Below are positions 1 to 7,028 of a stretch of DNA of 13,202 bases, piece by piece (positions within the stretch are counted from its first letter, which is position 1; every line of letters begins with the position of its first letter). A program made the translations under genes and the position numbers. The DNA comes from Burkholderiales bacterium (lineage in GTDB: Bacteria > Pseudomonadota > Gammaproteobacteria > Burkholderiales > SG8-41): contig JAIESJ010000174.1 in assembly GCA_019746155.1 (NCBI GenBank), positions 1 to 13,202 on the forward strand. The letters are read 5' to 3'. The notes under the pieces were generated by a model that saw nothing but the letters and a program-made list of their open reading frames with translations, made no database searches and had not been told where the DNA came from.

Positions 1-24
1 CAAACATAGGGGTCGCGTCCTGTA

Positions 25-129
25 TTATGACATTTCCTCCATGACCTTGATAATGCGACTGACCGTGGCATAGCGCAAACCCGCCGCGCGCCGTTTGCGG
101 CGCGTCCGCCAGAGTGATGGCCAGGCCAT
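25..129 (-). pseudogene. Probable C-terminal remnant of a REP-associated tyrosine transposase (IS200-like)
   Basis: Reading the minus strand from 129 to 25 gives a short frame ending GLRYATVSRIIKVMEEMS and then TAA. The GLRYATVSRIIK part has the form of a helix-turn-helix seen at the C-terminus of many transposase_17 / RAYT proteins, and the preceding arginine-rich stretch is compatible with that. Upstream in the same frame are stop codons (for example near 143), so nothing longer survives. Just after the stop, positions 9-31 read on the plus strand as GGGGTCGCGTCCTGTATTATGAC. This resembles the GGGGTCAGGTCTTG-TATTATGAC type sequences that often surround such genes. The family assignment is from memory of motif style, not a search. 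It could instead be the end of another HTH protein or a chance ORF. Confidence 0.35.
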
Positions 130-214
130 AAATTCAGGAAGTCAATAAGGGGGTTTGCTGACCCGTCACACAGATCAAACGCTTGACCCCGGTCTTTTTC
201 ATTGATGTCGCCCT

Positions 215-337
215 TCACAACCCTGAGCCTCTCATCCGCAGCAATAACCCGGTGCAATCCGCAAGACGGCGCGCATTGGCGAGATTCTCCTCCAGACTCA
301 TGATGAATTGCATCAGAAGCGCGCCTCTGCTTTCCAT
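215..337 (-). CDS. Small ORF of 40 residues directly downstream of the SDR gene; doubtful
   Basis: This ATG-to-TGA frame starts 24 nt after the SDR stop codon and is preceded by AAGGGG four bases before the ATG, which is a usable ribosome site. The product (beginning MESRGALLMQFIM) is 40 residues, mostly helical in character, with one cysteine, no signal peptide and no motif I recognise. It could be a translationally coupled small protein, the decayed end of an older gene, or chance. Nothing else gene-like was found between 130 and 361 on either strand. Confidence 0.22.
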   Translation of the reverse strand: MESRGALLMQFIMSLEENLANARRLADCTGLLLRMRGSGL

Positions 338-361
338 GGTGCCCCTTTGCGGGTGCAGCCG

Positions 362-1138
362 CTACCACGCCACCGCGCCGCCGTCGACCGGAATGATGGC
401 GCCGGTGATGAAATTGGACGCGTCGGATGCGAGCAGCACCGCCATGCCCTTGAGATCGTCCGGCCCGCCGGTACGCCCGAGCGGGATCTCGCGGTCGATA
501 TTCTCCTTGTTCTTTTCATAGAGCTTCCGGTTGAGCGGCGTCACGAAGAACCCCGGGCAGATGCAGTTCACCTGGATGTTGTGCTGCGCCCATTTCACCG
601 CGAGGTCGCGAGTGAAGTTGACCAACGCGCCCTTGCTGGCGCCATAGGCAATCGAGTTGTAGGCCCTGGGGTTGCGTCCGACCAGGCCGGCGATCGACGC
701 TATGTTTATGATCTTTCCTGATTTTTTCCTGATCATCGCGCGCCCCAGCGCCTGCGCGCACAGGAACGGCGCAGTGATGTTGAGGTCGAACACCTGCTGC
801 CAGCGTTCGAGCGGCGTATCCTCGGGCGGCGCGGCCCAGGCGCGGCCGGCGTTGTTGACGAGCACGTCGACGCGCCCGAATTTCTTCAGCGTCGCCTCCT
901 TCATCGCTTCCACCTGGTCGGGCCGGGTCACGTCGCACGCCACCGCCAGCGCCCTGACGCCGGTCTTTTCGATCTCATGCGCCGCCTGCTCGCAGTTCTC
1001 GAGCTTACGCGAACAGATGACGATATTGGAACCGGCCTCGGCGAGCCCCGTCGCCATCTGCAGACCGAGTCCCGTCGCGCCGCCGGTGACCACGCTGACG
1101 CGTCCTTCCAGGCTCATCAATTCTTTAACGTTGGCCAC
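362..1138 (-). CDS. SDR family NAD(P)-dependent oxidoreductase
   Basis: This is a classical short-chain dehydrogenase/reductase of 258 residues, the usual length for the family, predicted to be cytosolic. It shows the nucleotide-binding TGGATGLG at residues 18-25, CDV around 68-70, NNAG at 95-98, catalytic Asn120, Ser148 and the Y165-x3-K169 pair, plus the PG turn near 195 and a C-terminal VDGG. It resembles gluconate 5-dehydrogenase and 3-oxoacyl-ACP reductase-like members, so the reaction is probably reversible oxidation of a hydroxyl to a ketone; the substrate is unknown. The start at MANVKEL is backed by AAAGGAAA about 8 nt upstream; Met8 is an alternative. It is the last gene of the minus-strand group with the acyl-CoA dehydrogenase and synthetase, suggesting a 3-hydroxyacyl-CoA-type step. 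A 304-nt repeat-filled gap separates it from the dehydrogenase, so co-transcription is uncertain. Confidence 0.93.
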   Translation of the reverse strand: MANVKELMSLEGRVSVVTGGATGLGLQMATGLAEAGSNIVICSRKLENCEQAAHEIEKTGVRALAVACDVTRPDQVEAMKEATLKKFGRVDVLVNNAGRAWAAPPEDTPLERWQQVFDLNITAPFLCAQALGRAMIRKKSGKIINIASIAGLVGRNPRAYNSIAYGASKGALVNFTRDLAVKWAQHNIQVNCICPGFFVTPLNRKLYEKNKENIDREIPLGRTGGPDDLKGMAVLLASDASNFITGAIIPVDGGAVAW

Positions 1139-1172
1139 GGAGATTTCCTTTCAAAGAGCACAACACTTTTTT

Positions 1173-1190
1173 GCCACAGAGGGCACAGAG
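1173..1190 (-). repeat. CACAGAG-type dispersed repeat, upstream copy
   Basis: The plus strand reads GCCACAGAGGGCACAGAG, two CACAGAG units. It abuts the composite repeat at 1191-1280 and lies just upstream of the SDR ribosome site. It belongs to the same family as the copy at 1417-1446. Confidence 0.6.
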
Positions 1191-1280
1191 GATTCTTTTC
1201 AATACCCTTCTTCACCATACCCGTTCTTTTTAATACCCGCTCGACGGGTACTTGACGGGTGCCTTGAGGGGTACACAGAG
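1191..1280 (-). repeat. Composite GGGGTA/CACCC repeat, copy A
   Basis: Read on the minus strand, this 90-bp element begins CTCTGTGTACCCCTC and ends GGGTATTGAAAAGAATC. The same two ends bracket the element at 12246-12362, which lies in the opposite orientation. Inside are GACGGGTACTTGACGGGTG direct repeats and a TACCCG (1234-1239) / CGGGTA (1245-1250) inverted repeat. It has no coding character and sits between the dehydrogenase stop and the SDR start. Confidence 0.7.
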
Positions 1281-1373
1281 TAACAACAGGCTTAGACCGC
1301 TGACAGCACGCATGAACAAGAAAGAGAGATCGGCATCCAATCCAGAATATCCGACACAACAGATTGAGATCTT

Positions 1374-1403
1374 ATCTGCGTTTATCGGCGTCTATCGGCG
1401 GTT
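1374..1403 (-). repeat. CGCCGAT-type dispersed repeat, copy 1
   Basis: On the minus strand this reads AACCGCCGATAGACGCCGAT followed by AAACGCAGAT, tandem CGCCGAT units 10 bp apart. Related copies lie at 2620-2671 and 11751-11790. It follows the acyl-CoA dehydrogenase stop codon by about 40 nt. Confidence 0.65.
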
Positions 1404-1416
1404 TGAAGAGATTTTT

Positions 1417-1446
1417 CTCTGTGTTCTCTGTGTTCTCTGTGGCTAA
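1417..1446 (-). repeat. CACAGAG-type dispersed repeat overlapping the ACAD stop codon
   Basis: On the minus strand this reads TTAGCCACAGAG, then two further ACACAGAG units with a spacing of about 9 bp. The TAG within TTAG is the stop codon of the acyl-CoA dehydrogenase, so the repeat begins exactly at the gene's end. Sequences of this type are scattered through many environmental proteobacterial genomes; their function is unknown to me. Confidence 0.65.
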
Positions 1447-2582
1447 TTGTCCTTCAACAACTGCGCGGCGATGATGTTGCGCTGGATTTCCGAAGTGCCC
1501 TCGTAGATGCGCGTGATGCGCGCGTCGCGGTAGGCGGTCTCGATGCCCGCCTCGCGCATGTAACCCATGCCGCCGTGGATCTGCACCGCGCCATCCACCA
1601 CGCGGCCGAGCGCCTCAGTGGTAAAGAGCTTGGCCATCGACGCTTCGGTGGTGCCGCGCTCGCCACGCATCAGGGTATCGATCGCGCGCTCGGTCAGCAG
1701 CCGCGCCGCATCGCGCGCCACCGCCATGTCGGCCAGCATCCATTGCAGGCCCTGGTACTCAGCAAGCTTACGGCCGCCCTGCGTGCGCATCTTCATGTAA
1801 TCGATGCACTGGCCGATCAGCTTGTCCATCATGCCCACACAGCGTGCGGCAATGGTGACCCGGCCCGCGGTCAGCGTTTTCAGCGCCTGCACATAGCCCA
1901 TGCCTTCGGGACCGAGCAGGTTTTCTGCCGGCACCTCGCAGTCGTTGAACGCGAGCGGCGCCGTGGTGCAGCCGTGCATGCCCATCTTGAGCTCGTTCCT
2001 GCCGACACTGAATCCCGAAAAATCGCGCTCGACGATGAAAGCGGAGATGCCCTTGATGCCTTTGGCCTTGTCGGTGATCGCCATCACGGTGAAAATCTGC
2101 GCGAGACCGGCGTTGGTGATGTAGATCTTCTCGCCGTTCAGCACGTAGCGGTCGCCCTTTCTCACCGCCGTGGTGCGCAGCGCCGACGGGTCGGAGCCGG
2201 CCTGCGGCTCGGTCAGCGCGAAGCTGCCGATCCACTCGCCGCTCGCCATGCGCGGCAGGTATTTACTCTTCTGCTGCGCGTTGCCGAGGGCGACGATGCC
2301 GGTGGTGCTGATGCCGGTATGGTTGCCGATCAGCGTGGCGAAGCCGTAATTGGTCTTGCCCATCTCCTCCTCGATCGCGCATTTGCCGGCGAGATCGAGG
2401 CCGCTGCCGCCGTACTCCTCGGGTATGGTGAGGCCGAACAGCCCCATCTCGCGCGCCATTTGCAGGAGTTCCGGCGGAATGGCGTCGTTCTCCTCGATCC
2501 AGCGCGAGCGCGGCTCGACCTCGTCACGGACGAAGCGCCGCACTTCGTCGCACAGCATTCTCACTTCAGCGGAAAGTGGCAT
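1443..2582 (-). CDS. Acyl-CoA dehydrogenase (FAD-dependent)
   Basis: This 379-residue protein has the standard length and fold order of acyl-CoA dehydrogenases, which introduce a 2,3 double bond into an acyl-CoA and pass electrons to electron-transfer flavoprotein in the cytosol. It shows an N-terminal helical domain (about 1-115), then the beta domain with the family signature ALTEPQAGSDPSAL at 122-135 and YITNAG at 154-159. The C-terminal helical domain carries QIHGGMGY at 334-341 and IYEGTSEIQRN at 359-369. Glu361 occupies the position of the catalytic base of short/medium/branched-chain enzymes. The chain-length preference cannot be read from sequence; glutaryl- or butyryl-type relatives are possible. 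The annotated ATG has only a weak AGG upstream; Met9, preceded by GAAGTGAGA, is an alternative start. It lies 92 nt after the acyl-CoA synthetase, likely in the same transcription unit. Its stop codon lies inside a CACAGAG repeat. Confidence 0.95.
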   Translation of the reverse strand: MPLSAEVRMLCDEVRRFVRDEVEPRSRWIEENDAIPPELLQMAREMGLFGLTIPEEYGGSGLDLAGKCAIEEEMGKTNYGFATLIGNHTGISTTGIVALGNAQQKSKYLPRMASGEWIGSFALTEPQAGSDPSALRTTAVRKGDRYVLNGEKIYITNAGLAQIFTVMAITDKAKGIKGISAFIVERDFSGFSVGRNELKMGMHGCTTAPLAFNDCEVPAENLLGPEGMGYVQALKTLTAGRVTIAARCVGMMDKLIGQCIDYMKMRTQGGRKLAEYQGLQWMLADMAVARDAARLLTERAIDTLMRGERGTTEASMAKLFTTEALGRVVDGAVQIHGGMGYMREAGIETAYRDARITRIYEGTSEIQRNIIAAQLLKDN

Positions 2583-2619
2583 GGTGTCTGGAGCCTATCT
2601 CAAGAATCCTAGAAACAGC

Positions 2620-2671
2620 GTAACCGCAGATGCGCCCCGATAACCCAAATTTTGATCGGCGTTCATCGGCG
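2620..2671 (-). repeat. CGCCGAT-type dispersed repeat, copy 2, in the synthetase-dehydrogenase gap
   Basis: On the minus strand TCGCCGATGAACGCCGATCA begins two to three bases after the synthetase TGA. An ATCTGCGGTTAC tail follows after a 20-odd bp AT-richer spacer. The layout matches the other CGCCGAT copies, which also pair the motif with ATCTGCG or its complement. It takes up much of the 92-nt gap. Confidence 0.6.
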
Positions 2672-2674
2672 ACT

Positions 2675-4816
2675 TCAGGGCTTCTGCTGCTTTTTCATCA
2701 ACGGCCGGATCAGCGCATCGGCGGCTTTCACGCCCTTGCCGCGCTCGAATACGAACAGTGGATTCACGTCGAGTTCGGCGACATGGTCCTTGAGATCGAC
2801 CGCCAGCGCCGACAATTTCACAATGGCATCGGCCAGCGCGTCGAGGTCGGCGGGCACGCGCCCGCGCGCGCCGGCGAGCACGGGATAGCCCTTGATCTCC
2901 GCGATCATCTCGCGCGCCACCGAGGGCGTCACCGGCGCGAGCCGAAACGCGACGTCCTTCAGCACCTCGGCAAAGATGCCGCCCAAGCCGAACATCACCG
3001 CGGGGCCGAACAGCGGATCGTTGGTCACGCCGAGAATCGCTTCGATGCCGCCTTTCACCATTTCCTGCACCAGCACGCCTTCGATCCGCGCCTCCTTCTT
3101 GTAAGCGCGCGCGTTCGCAAGCACTTCATCATACGCGGACGCAAGCTCGCCGTCGGACGCGACGCCCAGCCGTACCGCGCGCGCTTCGGTCTTGTGCGAG
3201 ATGTCGGGCGACTGTACCTTGATCGCGAGCGGATAGCCAATGCGTCTCGCAATGGCGAGCGCCTCATCCCTGCTGGCCGCCAGTTCTTCCCGTGTCACGC
3301 CTATGCCGTACTCGGCCAGGATGCGCTTGGCCGCGTGCTCCGACAGGTCGGCGGACTTTCCTGTAAGTTCTTGTTTTATATCGTTTTTTTCTATGACCGG
3401 CGGACGCTCTTCGCGCTGCGACGCGTGGCGGCGCCTGGCCTCGGCATACCACGACACCGCCGCCAGCGCGCGCCCGCAGCGCACCGGCGACTTGTAATGC
3501 GGAATGCGCGCCTGCTCCAGCATGGCATAGGCTTCGGTCGCGACCACATCGCGCGCGCTCCAGGAAATGAAAATCGGCTTGTCGGTTTTCCTGGCGACGG
3601 CGACGATCTCGGTGGCGATTTTCACCGCGAGTTCGCCCTGCAGCGAAGCATTGATCATGGCCACGCAGTCCACGCCCGCATCGTCGATGATGGTCTGCAG
3701 CGTGCGGTTGATGAGGCTGGTGTCGTTGAAAATCGCCGCGGTGACGTCCACCGGATTGAGCAGCGAGCCGAAGCTCGGCACAAACTCGCGCAGTTTCTCC
3801 AGAGTCGCGGGCGCGAGCTGGGCGAGCCGCATGCCGCGGGCGATGCACTCGTCGGTCATGAGTATGCCCGCGCCGCCGGAAATGGTAATGATCGCAAGGC
3901 GATTGCCGCGCGGCAGCCGACCGCTGCGAAACGCCCGGCCATAGTCGACCACATCCTGGATGTCTTCCACCTGGATGATGCCCTTCTGCCGAAACGTCGC
4001 CTGGTAGAGCGCCATCGCGCCGCCGAGGTTCGCGGTGTGCGAGGCCGCCGCCCGCTGCCCCTGCTCGGTGTTGCCGACTTTCCAGATCAGGATGGGCTTG
4101 CCGGCGACCAGCGCTTGGTCGCCGATCCCGGGCAGGCGGCTCGCGTCCTTCAGCCCCTCGATGTAACCCACGATGATTTCGGTTTCCGGGTCGTGTATGT
4201 AGTACTGAATGAAATCGAGGGTGGAAACCCCGATTTCATTGCCGGTGGTCACCATCTGCCGGAACGCAAGCCCGCCGTCTTTGGACGACAGGTTCATGAC
4301 TGAAAAACCGAAGCCGCCCGACTGCGACACCATGCTCACCACACCCGGCTCATAGTCCGTATGGAATACCGAACCGAATCCGGCGAACACGCTGTCGGCA
4401 ACGTTGATCATGCCCTGACAGTTGGGGCCGACGACGCCGATATTGAATTCGTGCGCGATGTCCGCGAGCTGCCGTTGCAGGTTGGCGCCGCTGCCACCCA
4501 CCTCGGAAAACCCGGAGCTGAAAATGATCACGTACGGCACGCCCTTCGTGCCGCACTGCCGCAGCATGTCGGCCACGCGCGAGGCATTGACCAGGATCAG
4601 CGCGAGATCCGGCGTCTGCGGCAGGTCCGCCAGCGCAGCGTAGCATTTGATGCCCGCCACGTCCTGGTAGCGCGGGTTGACGGGATAGAGCTTGCCCGGG
4701 TAGCCATGCGACGTCAGGTGCTTGAGCGGCTGGCCGCTGATGGTGTTGAGATCCCGCGAAGCGCCGATGATGGCAATCGAGCGCGGGTTGAAAAATCGTT
4801 CGAGGTCGGTGCGCAT
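2675..4816 (-). CDS. Acetate--CoA ligase family protein (NDP-forming acyl-CoA synthetase, fused alpha-beta)
   Basis: This 713-residue protein fuses the two subunits of the ADP-forming acyl-CoA synthetase superfamily, related to succinyl-CoA synthetase. It makes an acyl-CoA from a carboxylate, CoA and NTP through a phosphohistidine. The CoA-binding Rossmann domain is at about 1-135 (IIGAS 16-20, VVGPNCQG 128-135). The succinyl-CoA-ligase-like domains follow (SQSGGFG 164-170), with the phosphorylatable His260 in AASHTANLGG. A second ligase-like domain runs to about 460, and a C-terminal ATP-grasp domain from about 490 to 713 contains ISHKTEA at 539-545 and ELDVNPL at 681-687. All key motifs appear intact. 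The substrate is unknown; short-chain, branched or aromatic acids are all possible in this family. AGGGAAA lies just upstream of the ATG. It leads the minus-strand cluster with the acyl-CoA dehydrogenase and SDR, consistent with substrate activation before oxidation. Confidence 0.92.
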   Translation of the reverse strand: MRTDLERFFNPRSIAIIGASRDLNTISGQPLKHLTSHGYPGKLYPVNPRYQDVAGIKCYAALADLPQTPDLALILVNASRVADMLRQCGTKGVPYVIIFSSGFSEVGGSGANLQRQLADIAHEFNIGVVGPNCQGMINVADSVFAGFGSVFHTDYEPGVVSMVSQSGGFGFSVMNLSSKDGGLAFRQMVTTGNEIGVSTLDFIQYYIHDPETEIIVGYIEGLKDASRLPGIGDQALVAGKPILIWKVGNTEQGQRAAASHTANLGGAMALYQATFRQKGIIQVEDIQDVVDYGRAFRSGRLPRGNRLAIITISGGAGILMTDECIARGMRLAQLAPATLEKLREFVPSFGSLLNPVDVTAAIFNDTSLINRTLQTIIDDAGVDCVAMINASLQGELAVKIATEIVAVARKTDKPIFISWSARDVVATEAYAMLEQARIPHYKSPVRCGRALAAVSWYAEARRRHASQREERPPVIEKNDIKQELTGKSADLSEHAAKRILAEYGIGVTREELAASRDEALAIARRIGYPLAIKVQSPDISHKTEARAVRLGVASDGELASAYDEVLANARAYKKEARIEGVLVQEMVKGGIEAILGVTNDPLFGPAVMFGLGGIFAEVLKDVAFRLAPVTPSVAREMIAEIKGYPVLAGARGRVPADLDALADAIVKLSALAVDLKDHVAELDVNPLFVFERGKGVKAADALIRPLMKKQQKP

Positions 4817-4875
4817 GTTTCCCTGTTTGCCCGGGTGACTCGCGGTCCCCGGCGAAAAGTCCGCGAAAAAGCTGC

Positions 4876-4905
4876 ATCATATTCGCTCCCGGCAGTTCGA
4901 CTCAA
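4876..4905 (-). promoter_or_regulatory. Putative sigma-70 promoter for the acyl-CoA cluster
   Basis: On the minus strand TTGAGT (4905-4900) and TATGAT (4881-4876) are separated by 18 bp, matching the housekeeping consensus at four and five of six positions. The predicted start of transcription would leave about a 50-nt leader before the synthetase ATG at 4816. This is an inspection-based prediction. Confidence 0.45.
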
Positions 4906-4969
4906 CTGGAGCCATCGGCAAGGCTGGCCGGCCTGACCGCTGCGCGCCTCACCATGCGGACTCACGTCC

Positions 4970-4998
4970 TCGTCACGCCCTTTCTGATATATCATAAT
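4970..4998 (+). promoter_or_regulatory. Putative promoter of the MFS gene with an embedded TGATATATCA palindrome
   Basis: TCGTCA (4970-4975) and CATAAT (4993-4998) have a 17-bp spacing. A perfect 10-bp palindrome TGATATATCA at 4985-4994 overlaps the -10 region and could be an operator, although no regulator gene is adjacent. A promoter here lies inside the longest possible MFS reading frame, which favours the later ATG at 5029. Confidence 0.4.
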
Positions 4999-5028
4999 GC
5001 GCGAAAATTCATCGCTGCTTGGTTCCCA

Positions 5029-6279
5029 ATGACCACTACCGCCATCGGCAGTCCACGTCCGCAGTCTTTCAAGGAAGTCTGGCTGATATCCGCCGGTCAT
5101 GGTCTGACGCACTGGTACACCGCCACCTTCTACATCCTGCTGCCGCTTATCGGCAAGGAACTCGGTCTTTCCTACACCGAGATCGGCCTCATCATGACCA
5201 TCCAGCATCTGGCGGGGGCGATTTCCAATCTTCCGGGCGGCATGCTGGTGGATACCGTCGGCAGGAAAGGCTATCTGATGGCCGCCTCGCTGTTCTGGAT
5301 CGGCTTTCCCTATGCGCTGATGAGTCTGACGCACAGCTTCTGGATGCTGCTTGTCTGCGTGACGCTGGTCGGCATCGGCAACAACCTCTGGCACCCGGCG
5401 GCGATTCCGACGCTCGCCTACCGCTACCCCGAGCGCAAGGGGCTGGTGCTGTCGTTTCACGGCATGGGCGGCAACCTCGGCGAAGCGCTCGCCCCGTTCG
5501 TGGTGGGCGCGTTGCTTGCCTGGTTCGGCTGGCGCGCGGTGGTCGTCATCAACGTGGTGCCCGGCGTCGTCATGGCCTCGATGATCCTGCTCATGCTGGG
5601 CGCACTGAGCATGACCCGGAGCCGGGACGACGGCGCCCTCAATGCCGCCGCAGAATCGTGGAACGCGAAAAAATACCTGCACGATTTCGTCAGCCTGCTC
5701 AGGAATCGGTCGCTGATGCTGGTATCCTGCAGTGCCGCGTTCCGCACCATGACACAGGTCGGGCTGCTTACCTTCCTGCCGGTTTACCTCGCCTACGAAC
5801 TCAACTATTCGCCGTTTGTGGTCGGCATCTGCCTGACCGTGCTGCAGATCGCCGGCTTCGTCGCCGCGCCGATTGCCGGACACCTCTCCGACAAGATGGG
5901 CCGCAAGCGTGTCGTCATCTCCAGCATGCTGCTGACGGGAGCGACCATCGTCGGCATGACGCTCGCCGGCAGGAGCGCCTGGTTCGTGGTCTTCATCGCG
6001 CTGGTCGGCTTCTTCCTCTACGCCATGCGCCCCGTGCTGCAGGCATGGGCTCTGGAAAACACGCCCAAGAACCTCGCCGGTACTGGTGTGGGGCTCCAGT
6101 TCGGCATTCAGGCCCTCGGCGCAAGTGTCGCTCCCGCGATCTTCGGCATGATTGCCGACGCCGCCGATATTTACACTGCGTTCTATTTCCTCGCCGGCAC
6201 CATCGTTTTCGCCAACCTGCTGGTGTTCTTCATGCCGAACGGCGAGGTCAAGCAGGCCACGCCGGCGGTCGCAGCCTGA
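5029..6279 (+). CDS. MFS transporter, Fsr (fosmidomycin resistance)-like
   Basis: This is a 416-residue inner-membrane protein with about 12 hydrophobic segments in two halves of six, joined by a hydrophilic loop at about 195-225. The major-facilitator motif A appears in both halves: GMLVDTVGRKG at 71-81 and GHLSDKMGRKR at 284-294. The WHPAAIPTLA and FHGMGGNLGEALAP segments (121-156) resemble the HPxA...GGNxGxxLGP region of the Fsr efflux family, so proton-driven export of a drug or organic acid is a reasonable guess. Uptake of an organic acid is not excluded. I chose the ATG at 5029 over an upstream in-frame ATG at 4954 because the extra 25 residues overlap a likely promoter and the protein then begins with an ordinary cytoplasmic N-terminus. 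No good Shine-Dalgarno site precedes either ATG. It is divergent from the acyl-CoA cluster. Confidence 0.88.
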   Translation: MTTTAIGSPRPQSFKEVWLISAGHGLTHWYTATFYILLPLIGKELGLSYTEIGLIMTIQHLAGAISNLPGGMLVDTVGRKGYLMAASLFWIGFPYALMSLTHSFWMLLVCVTLVGIGNNLWHPAAIPTLAYRYPERKGLVLSFHGMGGNLGEALAPFVVGALLAWFGWRAVVVINVVPGVVMASMILLMLGALSMTRSRDDGALNAAAESWNAKKYLHDFVSLLRNRSLMLVSCSAAFRTMTQVGLLTFLPVYLAYELNYSPFVVGICLTVLQIAGFVAAPIAGHLSDKMGRKRVVISSMLLTGATIVGMTLAGRSAWFVVFIALVGFFLYAMRPVLQAWALENTPKNLAGTGVGLQFGIQALGASVAPAIFGMIADAADIYTAFYFLAGTIVFANLLVFFMPNGEVKQATPAVAA

Positions 6280-6353
6280 GCCGCTGAACCGGCACTACTC
6301 CAGATCGTCCAATTTCCTGTAGACTCGTCTCCAATACAGCCAGAGGTTTCGCC

Positions 6354-6908
6354 ATGAAAACCGAAGTCCACGTTCACGGCAGCGCATTCCTGTGCAAGGG
6401 GGTGCGGCTGTCCCAGGTCGAGCAGGCGCTACGGCCCTGGCTCGACTATCTCGACGTCGCCACCCTCGCAGAGGCGTACAGCCTGGAGCGCGAGGAGCCG
6501 GGGATCACGTTCGACCCGAAGGAGCGCACGATAAACATCTGCTGGACCGGCGATGTCGGCCGCAGCTTCCATACGCGACTGACCGAGGCCTTCCACAACC
6601 TCGGGCCGCTCACCGAGTACGCCTCCGAAATCGAGGTCACGTATTATCCGGAGCACGGCGAGGAGGAGTTCCATCAGATGTTCGTGGGCCCAAGCGCGGA
6701 AGCCATTCACGAATTCCGCCGCCAGTGCGTGCTCGAAGACATCTCCGGCATCCTGTCGCGCCACCTCGGCACGCAGGGGATCGAACAAGTGACGACACTC
6801 ATCAATCAATTGTTCGACACCGACCTCGCCGCCAGGCGTAGCGGCGAGGAGCAGACCGCTTCGTCAACGGTAATCCCGCTGCACCCGCGCAACAAACACC
6901 TGCACTGA
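6354..6908 (+). CDS. Conserved-looking hypothetical protein, 184 residues
   Basis: I do not recognise this family with confidence. The gene starts 74 nt after the MFS stop, with CAGAGG about 8 nt before the ATG. Third-position GC bias is strong in this frame, which supports a real gene. The protein is soluble and acidic, with no signal peptide, membrane segment or cysteine-rich metal site. It has an early HVHG motif (6-9), an LRPWLDYL segment (26-33), a central NICWTGDVGRSFHTRL stretch (61-76) and EIEVTYYPEHGEEEF (92-106). It ends in a low-complexity tail with IPLHPRNKHLH. The alternation of beta-like and helical segments suggests a compact alpha/beta domain plus a disordered tail. It may be co-transcribed with the transporter, but nothing ties the functions together. 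Confidence 0.8.
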   Translation: MKTEVHVHGSAFLCKGVRLSQVEQALRPWLDYLDVATLAEAYSLEREEPGITFDPKERTINICWTGDVGRSFHTRLTEAFHNLGPLTEYASEIEVTYYPEHGEEEFHQMFVGPSAEAIHEFRRQCVLEDISGILSRHLGTQGIEQVTTLINQLFDTDLAARRSGEEQTASSTVIPLHPRNKHLH

Positions 6909-6961
6909 ACAGGATGGGGATGGAGGAAACGCAGGCCGATGCCAACCCATCCCCACCCCAA

Positions 6962-6982
6962 CCCTCCCCTTGAAGGGGAGGG
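6962..6982. terminator. Strong hairpin between convergent genes, possible bidirectional terminator
   Basis: CCCTCCCCTT (6962-6971) and AAGGGGAGGG (6973-6982) are exact complements around one base. On the plus strand a short GTTTTG follows at about 6987, so the T tract is weak. GGGGATGG near 6916-6923 and CCATCCCC near 6948-6955 could add an outer stem. The motif also looks like a dispersed CCCTCCCC palindrome common in betaproteobacteria, so it may be a mobile repeat doing terminator duty. The rest of the 120-bp gap holds nothing else I can name. Confidence 0.5.
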
Positions 6983-7028
6983 AGACGTTTTGTGACACAG
7001 TAAGGCTAGTGCCTGCGGACGGGAACGG

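Noticed and set aside
308..721. Plus-strand open frames over the SDR gene
   Set aside because: These are high-GC shadows of a well-supported minus-strand gene with all SDR motifs.
1191..1446. Possible CRISPR-like array in the repeat-rich gap
   Set aside because: The units are short, of several different families, partly overlapping and without regular spacers; no cas genes are present.
1252..1446. Plus-strand 64-codon frame between the SDR and dehydrogenase genes
   Set aside because: It is largely translated repeat (the LCVLCVLCG end is the CTCTGTGTT repeat) and lacks a ribosome site.
1575..2612. 345-codon plus-strand open frame opposite the acyl-CoA dehydrogenase
   Set aside because: Histidine/arginine-rich antisense composition with no domain; the minus frame has full family signatures.
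2630..4303. 557-codon plus-strand open frame opposite the acyl-CoA synthetase
   Set aside because: An antisense artefact of GC-rich codon use; the opposite strand has all synthetase motifs.
4714..5883. 389-codon minus-strand frame spanning the divergent promoter region and MFS gene
   Set aside because: Low-complexity His/Asp/Arg-rich product crossing two real genes and a promoter region, with no family features.
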